DNA of 51,108 bases from CAG-877 sp963589235 (lineage in GTDB: Bacteria > Bacillota_I > Bacilli_A > RF39 > UBA660), in NCBI GenBank assembly GCA_963589235.1, contig CAVAJX010000038.1, positions 1 to 51,108 on the forward strand, in the 5' to 3' direction. Shown piece after piece: positions 27,185 to 34,363 of this stretch; the first letter of the stretch is position 1; the number at the start of each line of letters is the position of its first letter. The notes below the pieces were generated by a model that was given only the letters and a program-made list of their open reading frames with translations, was not told where the DNA came from and did not search any database. A program made the translations under genes and the position numbers.

Positions 27185-27211
27185 AATATACTAGGTAGAT
27201 GGAGGTGTAGA

Positions 27212-28465
27212 ATGAAAGTTATTGAAATAGACGGAGGTCATAAACTAACAGGAAGTATTAGAGTTTCCGGAGCAAAAAATGCAACAGTTGCCCTTATACC
27301 AGCCGCAATATTAACAGATGAAGAAGTAACAATATGCAATGTCCCAGAAATAACCGATACAAATGACCTATGTGCAATATTAAACACATTAAAAGTAGAT
27401 ATAAAAAGAGCGAGTGAAAGTATAATTATAAATCCAAGTAAGATGGAAAACACAGAAATAACTGAAGAATTTTCGAAAAAATTAAGAGCGTCATATTACT
27501 TCATGGGTGCATTACTAGGAAAATATGGAAAAGCAGCTATGTACTTCCCAGGTGGATGTTCTATAGGTGCTAGACCAATAGACTTACACTTAAAAGGATT
27601 TGAAGCTTTAGGAGCAAAAGTAACTGTTGATAAAAATAAATACACAGTAGAAGCAGATGAATTAAAAGGTGCAAATATATATTTAGATATTGCCTCAGTA
27701 GGAGCCACAATAAATATTATGTTAGCAGCCGTAAAAGCTAAAGGTAAAACAATAATAGATAATGCCGCAAAAGAACCAGAAATAGTAAACGTTGCCACAT
27801 TCTTAAATAACATGGGTGCAAAAATTACTGGAGCTGGAACTTCAACAATAAAAATAGAAGGAGTAGATTATCTTCATCAATGTTTTCATGAAGTAATACC
27901 AGATCGTATTGAAGCTGGAACCTACATAATCATTGGTGCTTTATCAGGAGCTCCATTAAAAGTAGATAATATTATTCCAGAACACATTGATTCGTTAATA
28001 TCAAAATTAGAAGAAATAGGTGTTAACCTTGAACTAGGTTCAGATTATGTAATAATTAATTCTAAAGATTCGTATAAATCAACAAATATAAAAACAGCTG
28101 TATATCCAGGCTTTCCAACCGACTTGCAGCAACCATTTACAGTACTTTTAACACAAAGTTCTGGTAAGTCAAAAGTAACTGAAACAATATGGGAAAACCG
28201 TTTTATGCATATCCCATACTTAAATGATTTAGGTGCTGATATTACCGTAAAAAATCAAACCGCAACAATACTTGGTCCAACAAAACTAAAAGGTTGCCAA
28301 GTTGTCGCAACTGATCTTAGAGCGGGAGCTGCCATGATCGCAGCAGGATTAAAAGCCGATGGTAGAACAACAATAACAAATGCCGAACATATTTTAAGAG
28401 GATATGAAGATATAGTTGAAAAACTATCTGAAGTAGGTGCTAAAATAAGAATAAAAGAAATATAA
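27212..28465 (+). CDS. murA: UDP-N-acetylglucosamine 1-carboxyvinyltransferase
   Basis: MurA makes the first committed step of peptidoglycan synthesis, transferring enolpyruvate from PEP to UDP-GlcNAc. The N-terminal substrate loop GSIRVSGAKNATVALIPAA is present. The catalytic loop PGGCSIGARPIDLH includes the Cys that fosfomycin alkylates. TDLRAGAAMI lies in the second half. At 417 residues it is full length. A GGAGGTG ribosome binding site precedes the ATG. It is 27 bases after fba and ends at a terminator next to mobile element copy B. Confidence 0.96.
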   Translation: MKVIEIDGGHKLTGSIRVSGAKNATVALIPAAILTDEEVTICNVPEITDTNDLCAILNTLKVDIKRASESIIINPSKMENTEITEEFSKKLRASYYFMGALLGKYGKAAMYFPGGCSIGARPIDLHLKGFEALGAKVTVDKNKYTVEADELKGANIYLDIASVGATINIMLAAVKAKGKTIIDNAAKEPEIVNVATFLNNMGAKITGAGTSTIKIEGVDYLHQCFHEVIPDRIEAGTYIIIGALSGAPLKVDNIIPEHIDSLISKLEEIGVNLELGSDYVIINSKDSYKSTNIKTAVYPGFPTDLQQPFTVLLTQSSGKSKVTETIWENRFMHIPYLNDLGADITVKNQTATILGPTKLKGCQVVATDLRAGAAMIAAGLKADGRTTITNAEHILRGYEDIVEKLSEVGAKIRIKEI

Positions 28466-28488
28466 TTATATAGTTATATTTCTTTTTT
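28454..28488 (+). terminator. Rho-independent terminator of murA
   Basis: AAAGAAATATAA (28454-28465) pairs with TTATATTTCTTT (28474-28485) around an 8-base loop. The T-run is shared with the left end of element copy B. Confidence 0.8.
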
Positions 28489-28841
28489 ATTTATAATGGA
28501 TTTTCTTTCTACTTTTTTAAATTTTATAATTTTGCCCATTGACAAACAAATGTTTGTATCGTAATATAATAAGACAAGATTATGGAGGTGTTATTTTATG
28601 TATAAAGCTGATAAGTTCAAACTACATCCTATTTGAGTTATACTAAAAATACTAGTAATATAAATAATTTGTCAAAACAATTAAAAAATTATAAATAAAA
28701 GAATTAGTACGGCAGCGACTGTCGGAATTTAAGCCATTATGGCGAATAGAGGTTACTCTATCTGTGAAGTAGGAAATTTGATCGGTGACGACCAAACGGC
28801 AAATTGAAATTTATAAATTGAAATTTGCCCTTTGTTCTTTT
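28482..28841 (+). mobile_element. TnpB-derived IS200/IS605-type non-autonomous element, copy B
   Basis: This is the best-preserved copy. The order is an AT-rich left end, TTGACA (28539-28544) with a TAATAT -10 at 17 bases, GGAGGTG, and a 12-codon frame at 28598-28636 (MYKADKFKLHPI, stop TGA). Hairpins follow at 28710-28724 (CGGCAG/CTGTCG), 28733-28743 (GCCA/TGGC) and 28746-28761 (ATAGAG/CTCTAT), then a terminal stem GGCAAATT (28798-28805)/AATTTGCC (28822-28829) and the end TTTGTTCTTTT. The scaffold region is where IS605 elements encode the TnpB guide RNA. It is near-identical to copy A. Confidence 0.72.
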
Positions 28842-28850
28842 GGAGGAGTT

Positions 28851-29594
28851 ATGAAGTTTATAAAAAAACACTATAAACTATTGATAAGTATTTTAGTATG
28901 CCTACTAGTATTTGTAATATTTAAAGAAAACAATAAAAACAACCAAAATTATTTATCATTAGGAGATGGCTTTGCCCTAGGAAAAGATTCATATGGGCAA
29001 GTTGATTATGGTTACAGTGACTATTTAAAAGACTATTTACAAGAAAATGAATATTTAAATAGGTACATAAAATCATTTTCAGCAGAAACAATGTCCATAA
29101 CAGAATTAAAAAGTAAAATAATAGTTAATAAAAAAATAAATATAGGTAATCAAGAATTAAATTTAAAACAAACCTTAAGAGAAAGTACCATTTTAACACT
29201 TTCTATAGGATTAAATGATTTAATTTATCAAATGAGTATAGCCGATAATCTAACAGATAGTAAATTAGATAAAATAATTGCTAATATTGAAAAAGACTTT
29301 AATAGTCTAATTATAGAACTAAAAAAATATTATCAATATGATATATACGTAATCGGATATTACAACATAAATCCAACTAATTACTTTCTAACAACAGGTA
29401 TCAAAAAACTAAATAATATTTATAAAAATAATAAAGACATAATTTATATAGATATATATGAAGACTTTCAAAATAATAAAAATTTTCGTTCTAGAAAGCA
29501 AAATATTTATCCAAATAGACATGGATATCAAGCAATTTCTAATAAAATAATAGATAAAATGGCCAAAAGACTTGAAAAACAAAAAAATAACTGA
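28851..29594 (+). CDS. SGNH/GDSL-hydrolase-like membrane-anchored protein
   Basis: The 247-residue protein has an N-terminal TM helix (residues 9-24) and an extracytoplasmic SGNH-like fold. Block I is LGDGFALG (38-44), block III SIGLNDL, and block V NIYPNRHGYQAI with the catalytic-type His. The nucleophile Ser of the GDS motif is Gly40 here, so esterase activity is doubtful unless another residue serves. The ATG at 28851 has GGAGGAG just outside mobile element B. An in-frame start at 28785 lies inside the element and is rejected. Confidence 0.7.
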   Translation: MKFIKKHYKLLISILVCLLVFVIFKENNKNNQNYLSLGDGFALGKDSYGQVDYGYSDYLKDYLQENEYLNRYIKSFSAETMSITELKSKIIVNKKINIGNQELNLKQTLRESTILTLSIGLNDLIYQMSIADNLTDSKLDKIIANIEKDFNSLIIELKKYYQYDIYVIGYYNINPTNYFLTTGIKKLNNIYKNNKDIIYIDIYEDFQNNKNFRSRKQNIYPNRHGYQAISNKIIDKMAKRLEKQKNN

Positions 29595-29599
29595 TATAC
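29572..29599 (+). promoter_or_regulatory. Promoter of rpmE
   Basis: TTGAAA (29572-29577) and TATACT (29594-29599) with a 16-base spacer, located at the 3' end of the SGNH-like gene. Confidence 0.5.
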
Positions 29600-29618
29600 T
29601 AATAGCGCATTTAATTAC

Positions 29619-29635
29619 TATGACAAACGTTGTCA
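29619..29635 (+). promoter_or_regulatory. Hairpin in the rpmE leader (possible L31 autoregulatory site)
   Basis: ATGACAA (29619-29625) and TTGTCAT (29629-29635) form a perfect stem with the loop ACG, just before the rpmE ribosome binding site. Short L31-binding leaders occur upstream of rpmE in Firmicutes. Assignment is by position and shape only. Confidence 0.4.
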
Positions 29636-29654
29636 TGGCGGAAGGAGAGATCGT

Positions 29655-29873
29655 ATGAAAAAGGATATACATCCAACAATGGTAGATTGTAAAGTTACTT
29701 GCGCTTGTGGAGAAACATTTACAGTTAAATCAACAAAACCAGAAATAAGCGTTGAAGTTTGTTCAAAATGTCATCCATTCTATACAGGAAAACAAAGTAG
29801 AGCATCTCGTGCTGGTAGAGTAGATAAATTTAATAGAAAATATGGTTTAAATCAAAACGAAACTGCTGAATAA
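29655..29873 (+). CDS. rpmE: 50S ribosomal protein L31, zinc-binding form
   Basis: This 72-residue L31 has the start MKKDIHP and the zinc ligands C-x-C (CACG) and C-x-x-C (CSKCHPFYTGKQ), so it is the C+ (zinc) type. It bridges the ribosomal subunits at B1. AAGGAGAG precedes the ATG. It has its own promoter, leader hairpin and terminator. Confidence 0.96.
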   Translation: MKKDIHPTMVDCKVTCACGETFTVKSTKPEISVEVCSKCHPFYTGKQSRASRAGRVDKFNRKYGLNQNETAE

Positions 29874-29887
29874 GCGGTTTTTTCTTT
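29861..29887 (+). terminator. Rho-independent terminator of rpmE
   Basis: AACTGCT (29861-29867) pairs with AGCGGTT (29873-29879), with one G-U pair, followed by TTTTTTCTTTT. The stem includes the stop codon. Confidence 0.8.
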
Positions 29888-29896
29888 TCAAATTTA

Positions 29897-29905
29897 TGTT
29901 ATAAT
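29897..29905 (+). promoter_or_regulatory. Extended -10 promoter of rpiB
   Basis: TGT followed by TATAAT (29900-29905), 23 bases before the rpiB start codon. Confidence 0.5.
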
Positions 29906-29927
29906 TACAAAAGAGGAGATAGAAAAG

Positions 29928-30371
29928 ATGAAGTTAGGATTTGCTAGTGACCATAGAGGTTACAAATTAAAAAAAGAATTAATAAATGAATTAAAAAAAG
30001 AAAACTATGAAATAATAGATTATGGAACCGATAGTGAAGAATCAACTGATTATCCAGACTATGCTTTTAAATTAGGAGAAAGTATTGTTAATAAAAATGT
30101 TGATTTTGGAGTAGCTATCTGTGGCTCAGGTATAGGAATAAGTATTGCTTGTAACAAAGTAAAAGGTATTCGTTGCGCAAAAGTTTCAACTAAAGAAGAA
30201 GCTGAAGTAACTAGAATTGATAATGATTCAAACATAGTAGCATTTGGCGAAAAAACATCATTTAATGAAGCTCTTGCTATAGTTAAAACATTTATTAATA
30301 CAGAAAGTTCAGATTTAGAAAAACATAAAAGAAGAATTAATAAAATAAAAGAATATGAGGAAACACACTAA
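29928..30371 (+). CDS. rpiB: Ribose-5-phosphate isomerase B
   Basis: RpiB interconverts ribose 5-phosphate and ribulose 5-phosphate in the pentose phosphate pathway. The family signatures are GFASDHRGYKLKKEL, the active-site Cys in AICGSGIGISIACNK, and RCAKV. Length is 147 residues. LacAB-type galactose-6-phosphate isomerases are related, but the single gene and its place near spoIIR, mntP and rpmE fit rpiB (ywlF). It overlaps the next gene by one base. Confidence 0.93.
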   Translation: MKLGFASDHRGYKLKKELINELKKENYEIIDYGTDSEESTDYPDYAFKLGESIVNKNVDFGVAICGSGIGISIACNKVKGIRCAKVSTKEEAEVTRIDNDSNIVAFGEKTSFNEALAIVKTFINTESSDLEKHKRRINKIKEYEETH

Positions 30372-30568
30372 TGTCAGGTAAATTTTTTCTATATGTAGCT
30401 GTAACTATTCTAGTAATCTGGTCATTAGATTCTGTAAATATAAATCAAATTTTCAAAAAAAATAAAATAATTCAAGCAAGAGTATTTTACTTTTTACTAG
30501 GCATTTCAATGATTTATTTAGTAACTAATTTTATAATGGATTTATTTACTTCTGGAAAAATTTTTTAA
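30371..30568 (+). CDS. DUF1146 (YwzB-like) small membrane protein
   Basis: The 65-residue protein has two hydrophobic helices (about residues 4-20 and 38-58) and a short charged loop. It resembles DUF1146/YwzB, a small membrane protein coded before murA, spoIIQ and mbl in Firmicutes. The same neighbours (spoIIQ and mbl) follow here, which supports the call. Function is unknown. Its start overlaps the rpiB stop (TAATG). Confidence 0.7.
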   Translation: MSGKFFLYVAVTILVIWSLDSVNINQIFKKNKIIQARVFYFLLGISMIYLVTNFIMDLFTSGKIF

Positions 30569-30619
30569 AAGAAGTATAAATCTTTTTTTTTGGTTAAAAC
30601 TTATAATGAGGTGAAAAAA

Positions 30620-31252
30620 ATGGTAAAAAGAAAATTAAAATCCTTTGTAATACCGAGTATTGCTGTTTTTCTAATAATAGTAGGTGCATTCATTAGTATT
30701 GTAAACATGAAAGATTCAGGAAAAGATGAAGAACTAAGTAATGTTGATTTTGTAACTAACACAATTTTAAATGATGATGTAGCTGTTATTAATACTAGTA
30801 CTAAAGTAATTAATCCATATACTGATCAAACAGTAACAATAGGAAAATCATTTTATGATTTCAAAGGAACTGCAGAACAACAAGAAAAGTCTATTATCTA
30901 TCATGACAATACATACTTACAAAATACAGGAATAGATTTTATAAGTCAAAACGTATTTGAAGTAGTATCAGTATTACCAGGAACAGTAGCAGATGTTAGT
31001 GATAATGAAAGTTTAGGTAAAACAGTTCAAATAAAACATGACAATGGATACGTATCAGTATATCAAAGTTTATCAGAAGTTTCGGTTAAAAAAGGAGATA
31101 GTATTAATCAAGGACAAGTAATAGGTAAGTCTGGTACTAATGAACTAGATAAAGAAATAGGAAACCATTTACATTTTGAGTTTTATGCCAATGGTCAAAT
31201 CGTAGATCCTACACTTTATTTAGATAAAGAGTTATCAAAAAACGAAGAGTAA
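30620..31252 (+). CDS. spoIIQ: SpoIIQ-like M23-domain protein
   Basis: SpoIIQ is a forespore membrane protein that pairs with SpoIIIAH across the intermembrane space in engulfment. An N-terminal TM helix (residues 10-27) is followed by a linker and a LytM/M23 domain (about 95-200). VYQSLSEVSVKKGD and QGQVIGKSG are close to SpoIIQ proteins. The first zinc ligand His of the H-x-G-x-D motif is Asn102 (NTGID), while H183-L-H185 is kept, so it is probably not an active endopeptidase, as in Bacillus SpoIIQ. The ATG at 30620 follows GAGGTG. It precedes mbl as in Bacillus. Confidence 0.87.
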   Translation: MVKRKLKSFVIPSIAVFLIIVGAFISIVNMKDSGKDEELSNVDFVTNTILNDDVAVINTSTKVINPYTDQTVTIGKSFYDFKGTAEQQEKSIIYHDNTYLQNTGIDFISQNVFEVVSVLPGTVADVSDNESLGKTVQIKHDNGYVSVYQSLSEVSVKKGDSINQGQVIGKSGTNELDKEIGNHLHFEFYANGQIVDPTLYLDKELSKNEE

Positions 31253-31272
31253 TACTATATTACTCTTTTTTT
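31247..31272 (+). terminator. Rho-independent terminator of spoIIQ
   Basis: GAGTAATA (31247-31254) pairs perfectly with TATTACTC (31258-31265) around CTA, followed by seven T. Confidence 0.85.
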
Positions 31273-31345
31273 AATAAAAAAAGACGAAGAATAATATATT
31301 ATAAGTAAAAGAGATGTGATAAAATTAAAAAGAAAGGAATGTGAC

Positions 31346-32347
31346 ATGATGTTAGCAAAAGATATAGGTATAGATTTAGGAACGGCAAACGTTTTAATAT
31401 ATATAAAAGGACAAGGTATTGTTTTAAATGAACCGAGTATTGTTGCTGTTGAAACAGAGACAAAAAAAGTAATAGCGGTAGGAGAATCAGCAAGAGAAAT
31501 GTTAGGAAGAACACCAGGTAAAATAAAAGCTATTAAACCAATGAAAGATGGTGTCATTGCTGATTTTGAAATTACTGAAATAATGCTAAATGAATTTATT
31601 AAGAAAATAAAGGCTAGAAATTTATTTTCAAGACCTAGAATATTAATTTGTTGTCCTACTAATATTACACAAGTTGAAAAAAATGCTATTAAAGAAGCAG
31701 CCGAGCGAACTGGCGCAAGAAGAGTTTACATAGAAGAAGAACCAAAGGTAGCGGCTATCGGTGCTGGTATGGACATATCAAAACCAGAAGCAAACATGGT
31801 AGTAGACATTGGTGGTGGAACAACCGATATAGCGATTCTATCACTTAATGGTATAGTTGTCTCATCATCAATAAAATTAGCAGGTAATGTATTTGATCAA
31901 GATATAATAAGATATATAAGAGATAAATATAAACTTCTCATTGGTGAAAAAACAGCTGAAGACATCAAAATAAACTTTGCTACTGTTTATAAACCAAGTC
32001 GTAAGCAAAAGAAAGAAGTAAAAGGAAGAAGTTTAATAACTGGTTTACCATCAACAATAGAAATTACTCAAGATGAAACAACAGAAGCTCTAAAAGAAAG
32101 TACAACAAAAATCATCAAAGAAACAATAGCAGTATTAGAACAAGCAGATCCAGAGTTATCCGCAGATATTGTGGAAAAAGGTATTGTTCTAACTGGTGGC
32201 GGAGCTCTTTTAAAAGGTTTAATCAACTTATTTGAACAAGAATTAAAAGTACCAATACTTATCGCAACCTCACCATTAACTTGTGTTGCTGAAGGAACCG
32301 GTGTACTTTTAGATGATATAAAAAGTTTAGAAAATGACCAAAATTAA
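31346..32347 (+). CDS. mbl: Actin-like rod-shape protein, Mbl/MreB family
   Basis: This MreB-family filament organises lateral wall synthesis. Phosphate-binding loops are DIGIDLGTANVLI (start) and DIGGGTTDIAILS, and the adenosine motif GIVLTGGGALLKG is near the C-terminus. The start with KDIGIDLGTANVLIYIKG and the spoIIQ neighbourhood fit Mbl rather than MreB. ATG 31346 lies 7 bases after AAAGGA; an upstream in-frame start at 31316 has no ribosome binding site. No spoIIID gene is found between spoIIQ and mbl, unlike Bacillus. Confidence 0.92.
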   Translation: MMLAKDIGIDLGTANVLIYIKGQGIVLNEPSIVAVETETKKVIAVGESAREMLGRTPGKIKAIKPMKDGVIADFEITEIMLNEFIKKIKARNLFSRPRILICCPTNITQVEKNAIKEAAERTGARRVYIEEEPKVAAIGAGMDISKPEANMVVDIGGGTTDIAILSLNGIVVSSSIKLAGNVFDQDIIRYIRDKYKLLIGEKTAEDIKINFATVYKPSRKQKKEVKGRSLITGLPSTIEITQDETTEALKESTTKIIKETIAVLEQADPELSADIVEKGIVLTGGGALLKGLINLFEQELKVPILIATSPLTCVAEGTGVLLDDIKSLENDQN

Positions 32348-32366
32348 CCTAGGTCATTTTTATTTT
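32331..32366 (+). terminator. Rho-independent terminator of mbl
   Basis: AAAATGACC (32331-32339) pairs with GGTCATTTT (32352-32360), followed by further T. The stop codon is in the loop. Confidence 0.8.
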
Positions 32367-32399
32367 TAAGTAAAATAGCCCATAGTTATTAGTTTATTC

Positions 32400-32427
32400 T
32401 TGCGTATATACTGAAATTTGGTATAAT
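32400..32427 (+). promoter_or_regulatory. Promoter of tagO
   Basis: TTGCGT (32400-32405) and TATAAT (32422-32427) with a 16-base spacer and a TG extension. Confidence 0.6.
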
Positions 32428-32453
32428 TAAAGATGAAAGAAGTGAAAAAAAAC

Positions 32454-33551
32454 ATGAGAACACAAATCCTTGAATCAAGTAAAATTGTTCTGGTAACATT
32501 TCTTTTTTCTGCACTAATAATGATTTTAATGAAAAAAGTTGCCGTTCATATTGGCGCTATGGACATACCAAGAACTGAAGAAGGAAATAGACATATTCAT
32601 AAAGTTGCTACTCCAAAACTTGGTGGAGTTGGAATATTTCTATCATTCCTGTTTGGATATATGCTTTTCGGTGAACAAAGTATAAGAATGAATTCAATTC
32701 TGATAGGTAGTTTTATAGTGATATTAACTGGAATAGTTGATGATATAAAACCAATTCGTCCATATCAGAAACTACTAGGTCATATAGCGGCCGCATCAGT
32801 AATAACATTTTATGGTGGCATACGTCTTGATAATATTACTGCGTTTGGCTTTTATATTGACTTTGGCATTATGTCTTATCCATTAACAATTTTATTTTTA
32901 ATAGCGTGTACAAATATAATTAATTTAATAGATGGTTTAGATGGCCTGTCTGGTGGTATTTGCAGTATATTTTATTTAACAATTGGTATAATCGGCTTCT
33001 ATCAAGGTAGATATGGAAGCTTAGTAATGATATTAACGTTTATTATGTTAGGATCAACTTTGGGATTTTTATTGCATAACTTTCATCCGGCAAAAATATT
33101 TGCAGGTGACTGTGCAACGTTCATGGGCTTTATTATTGGAGTAATAACTTTATTAGAATTTAAAGGCCCGGCACTTATATCATTTTTTGTACCAGTTACA
33201 ATATTAGGCATACCAATACTAGATACTCTATTTGCTATAATAAGACGATTATTGCGAGGACAACCGCCATTTCAAGCAGATAAAGAACATTTACACCATC
33301 AATTATTAGGAATGAACTTTTCACAACAAACTACAGTATTAATAATTTATGGAATAAATATTTTATTTGCTGCAGCTTCAATACTATATACATTAAAAGA
33401 TCCATTTGTTGGAAAAATTATATATATAATAATATTGATTATAGTTTTATGGTTTGTGCTCCACACAACAATAATATCCGACAAAAGTCCACAAATAACA
33501 CAAAAAATTGAATCAAAATTAGGATTAACAAAAAAGAAAGCAAAAAAATAA
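32454..33551 (+). CDS. tagO: Undecaprenyl-phosphate GlcNAc-1-phosphate transferase (TagO/WecA family)
   Basis: This polytopic enzyme transfers GlcNAc-1-P from UDP-GlcNAc to undecaprenyl phosphate, the first step of wall teichoic acid or other secondary wall polymers. About ten TM helices are visible. Motifs include TPKLGGVGIF, the catalytic NLIDGLDGLSGG, and the HHQLL His-rich loop (DKEHLHHQLL) typical of the GlcNAc subgroup. I take ATG 32454 after GAAGTG; the ATG at 32433 would be at the transcription start. A secondary polymer would give the SLH protein at 39.9 kb an anchor. Confidence 0.92.
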   Translation: MRTQILESSKIVLVTFLFSALIMILMKKVAVHIGAMDIPRTEEGNRHIHKVATPKLGGVGIFLSFLFGYMLFGEQSIRMNSILIGSFIVILTGIVDDIKPIRPYQKLLGHIAAASVITFYGGIRLDNITAFGFYIDFGIMSYPLTILFLIACTNIINLIDGLDGLSGGICSIFYLTIGIIGFYQGRYGSLVMILTFIMLGSTLGFLLHNFHPAKIFAGDCATFMGFIIGVITLLEFKGPALISFFVPVTILGIPILDTLFAIIRRLLRGQPPFQADKEHLHHQLLGMNFSQQTTVLIIYGINILFAAASILYTLKDPFVGKIIYIIILIIVLWFVLHTTIISDKSPQITQKIESKLGLTKKKAKK

Positions 33552-33556
33552 AAAAG

Positions 33557-33588
33557 CTAAAGAGTACTCTACAAAAGTACTCTTTTTA
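33557..33588 (+). terminator. Rho-independent terminator of tagO
   Basis: AAAGAGTACT (33559-33568) pairs with AGTACTCTTT (33576-33585), followed by a short T-run. Confidence 0.85.
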
Positions 33589-33631
33589 AATTAACTTAAA
33601 AAACTGGAAAAATCTGGAAAAGGGAGACAAT

Positions 33632-34363
33632 ATGATTAATTTTATAATATGTGAAGATGAAGATATTTTAGCATCCAAATATATAAATGTAATAGATAAG
33701 TTTATGATGACCAATGATGCTGATTACAAGATTCATAGATATACGGGATATACAAAAGCTTGGGAAAATTATGTTAAAAGCGAAAAAGAATTTAAAATAT
33801 ATATCCTAGATATTAAAACAAAAGAGGGTTCTGGAATAGATGCAGCTAGAAAAATCAGAGAAGAATTTGATGACTGGGTTTCAATGATAATAATTGTAAC
33901 TGCATATTCCGAATATAAATATGAAGCAATGAGTAAACGACTGATGTTAGTAGACTTTATTAATAAGCTGTACGACTTTGAACAAAAATTACAGGAAGCT
34001 TTGTTAATATGTATGAAGCATTATAATAGAAAATTTAAAAGTATAAAATACAACTATCGTAATGTTTCATATAATATTGAATTACGATATATACTGTATA
34101 TCGAAAAAGAGCCTGGCACAAAGAGGAGTAAAGTTAAAACCGTACACGGTGAGTTCTATATCCAAGGTCCATTAGACGATATAATGAAACAACTAGATAA
34201 AAGATTTAGAAAATGTGGTAGAAGTCTAATTATAAATATAGAACAAGTTGAACGTTATAATACAAAATCAAACACAGTAATATTCAATAATAATGAAAGA
34301 TTAACATCTGTACCAAGAGAGAAGAGAAAGGAGTTAGAAAGATATGTTAGAGGTCTTGATTAA
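33632..34363 (+). CDS. agrA: AgrA-like LytTR response regulator
   Basis: This 243-residue response regulator has a receiver domain with acidic pocket E8-D9, phospho-acceptor D60 (IYILDIKT), Thr in IVTAYSE and the later Lys in INKL. A LytTR DNA-binding domain follows (about 135-240), with YILYIEKE and RSLIINIEQVERYN. Regulators of this type bind direct repeats and activate agr operons. AAGGGAG precedes the ATG. It overlaps the kinase gene by 20 bases. No promoter of its own is evident after the tagO terminator. Confidence 0.9.
   Translation: MINFIICEDEDILASKYINVIDKFMMTNDADYKIHRYTGYTKAWENYVKSEKEFKIYILDIKTKEGSGIDAARKIREEFDDWVSMIIIVTAYSEYKYEAMSKRLMLVDFINKLYDFEQKLQEALLICMKHYNRKFKSIKYNYRNVSYNIELRYILYIEKEPGTKRSKVKTVHGEFYIQGPLDDIMKQLDKRFRKCGRSLIINIEQVERYNTKSNTVIFNNNERLTSVPREKRKELERYVRGLD

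Noticed and set aside
28598..28636. Short leader peptide MYKADKFKLHPI as an attenuator peptide
   Set aside because: At first it looked like a translated leader controlling the downstream gene. The diverged copy at 36986 reads as the start of TnpB, and the three copies precede unrelated genes, so a transposon remnant explains it better.
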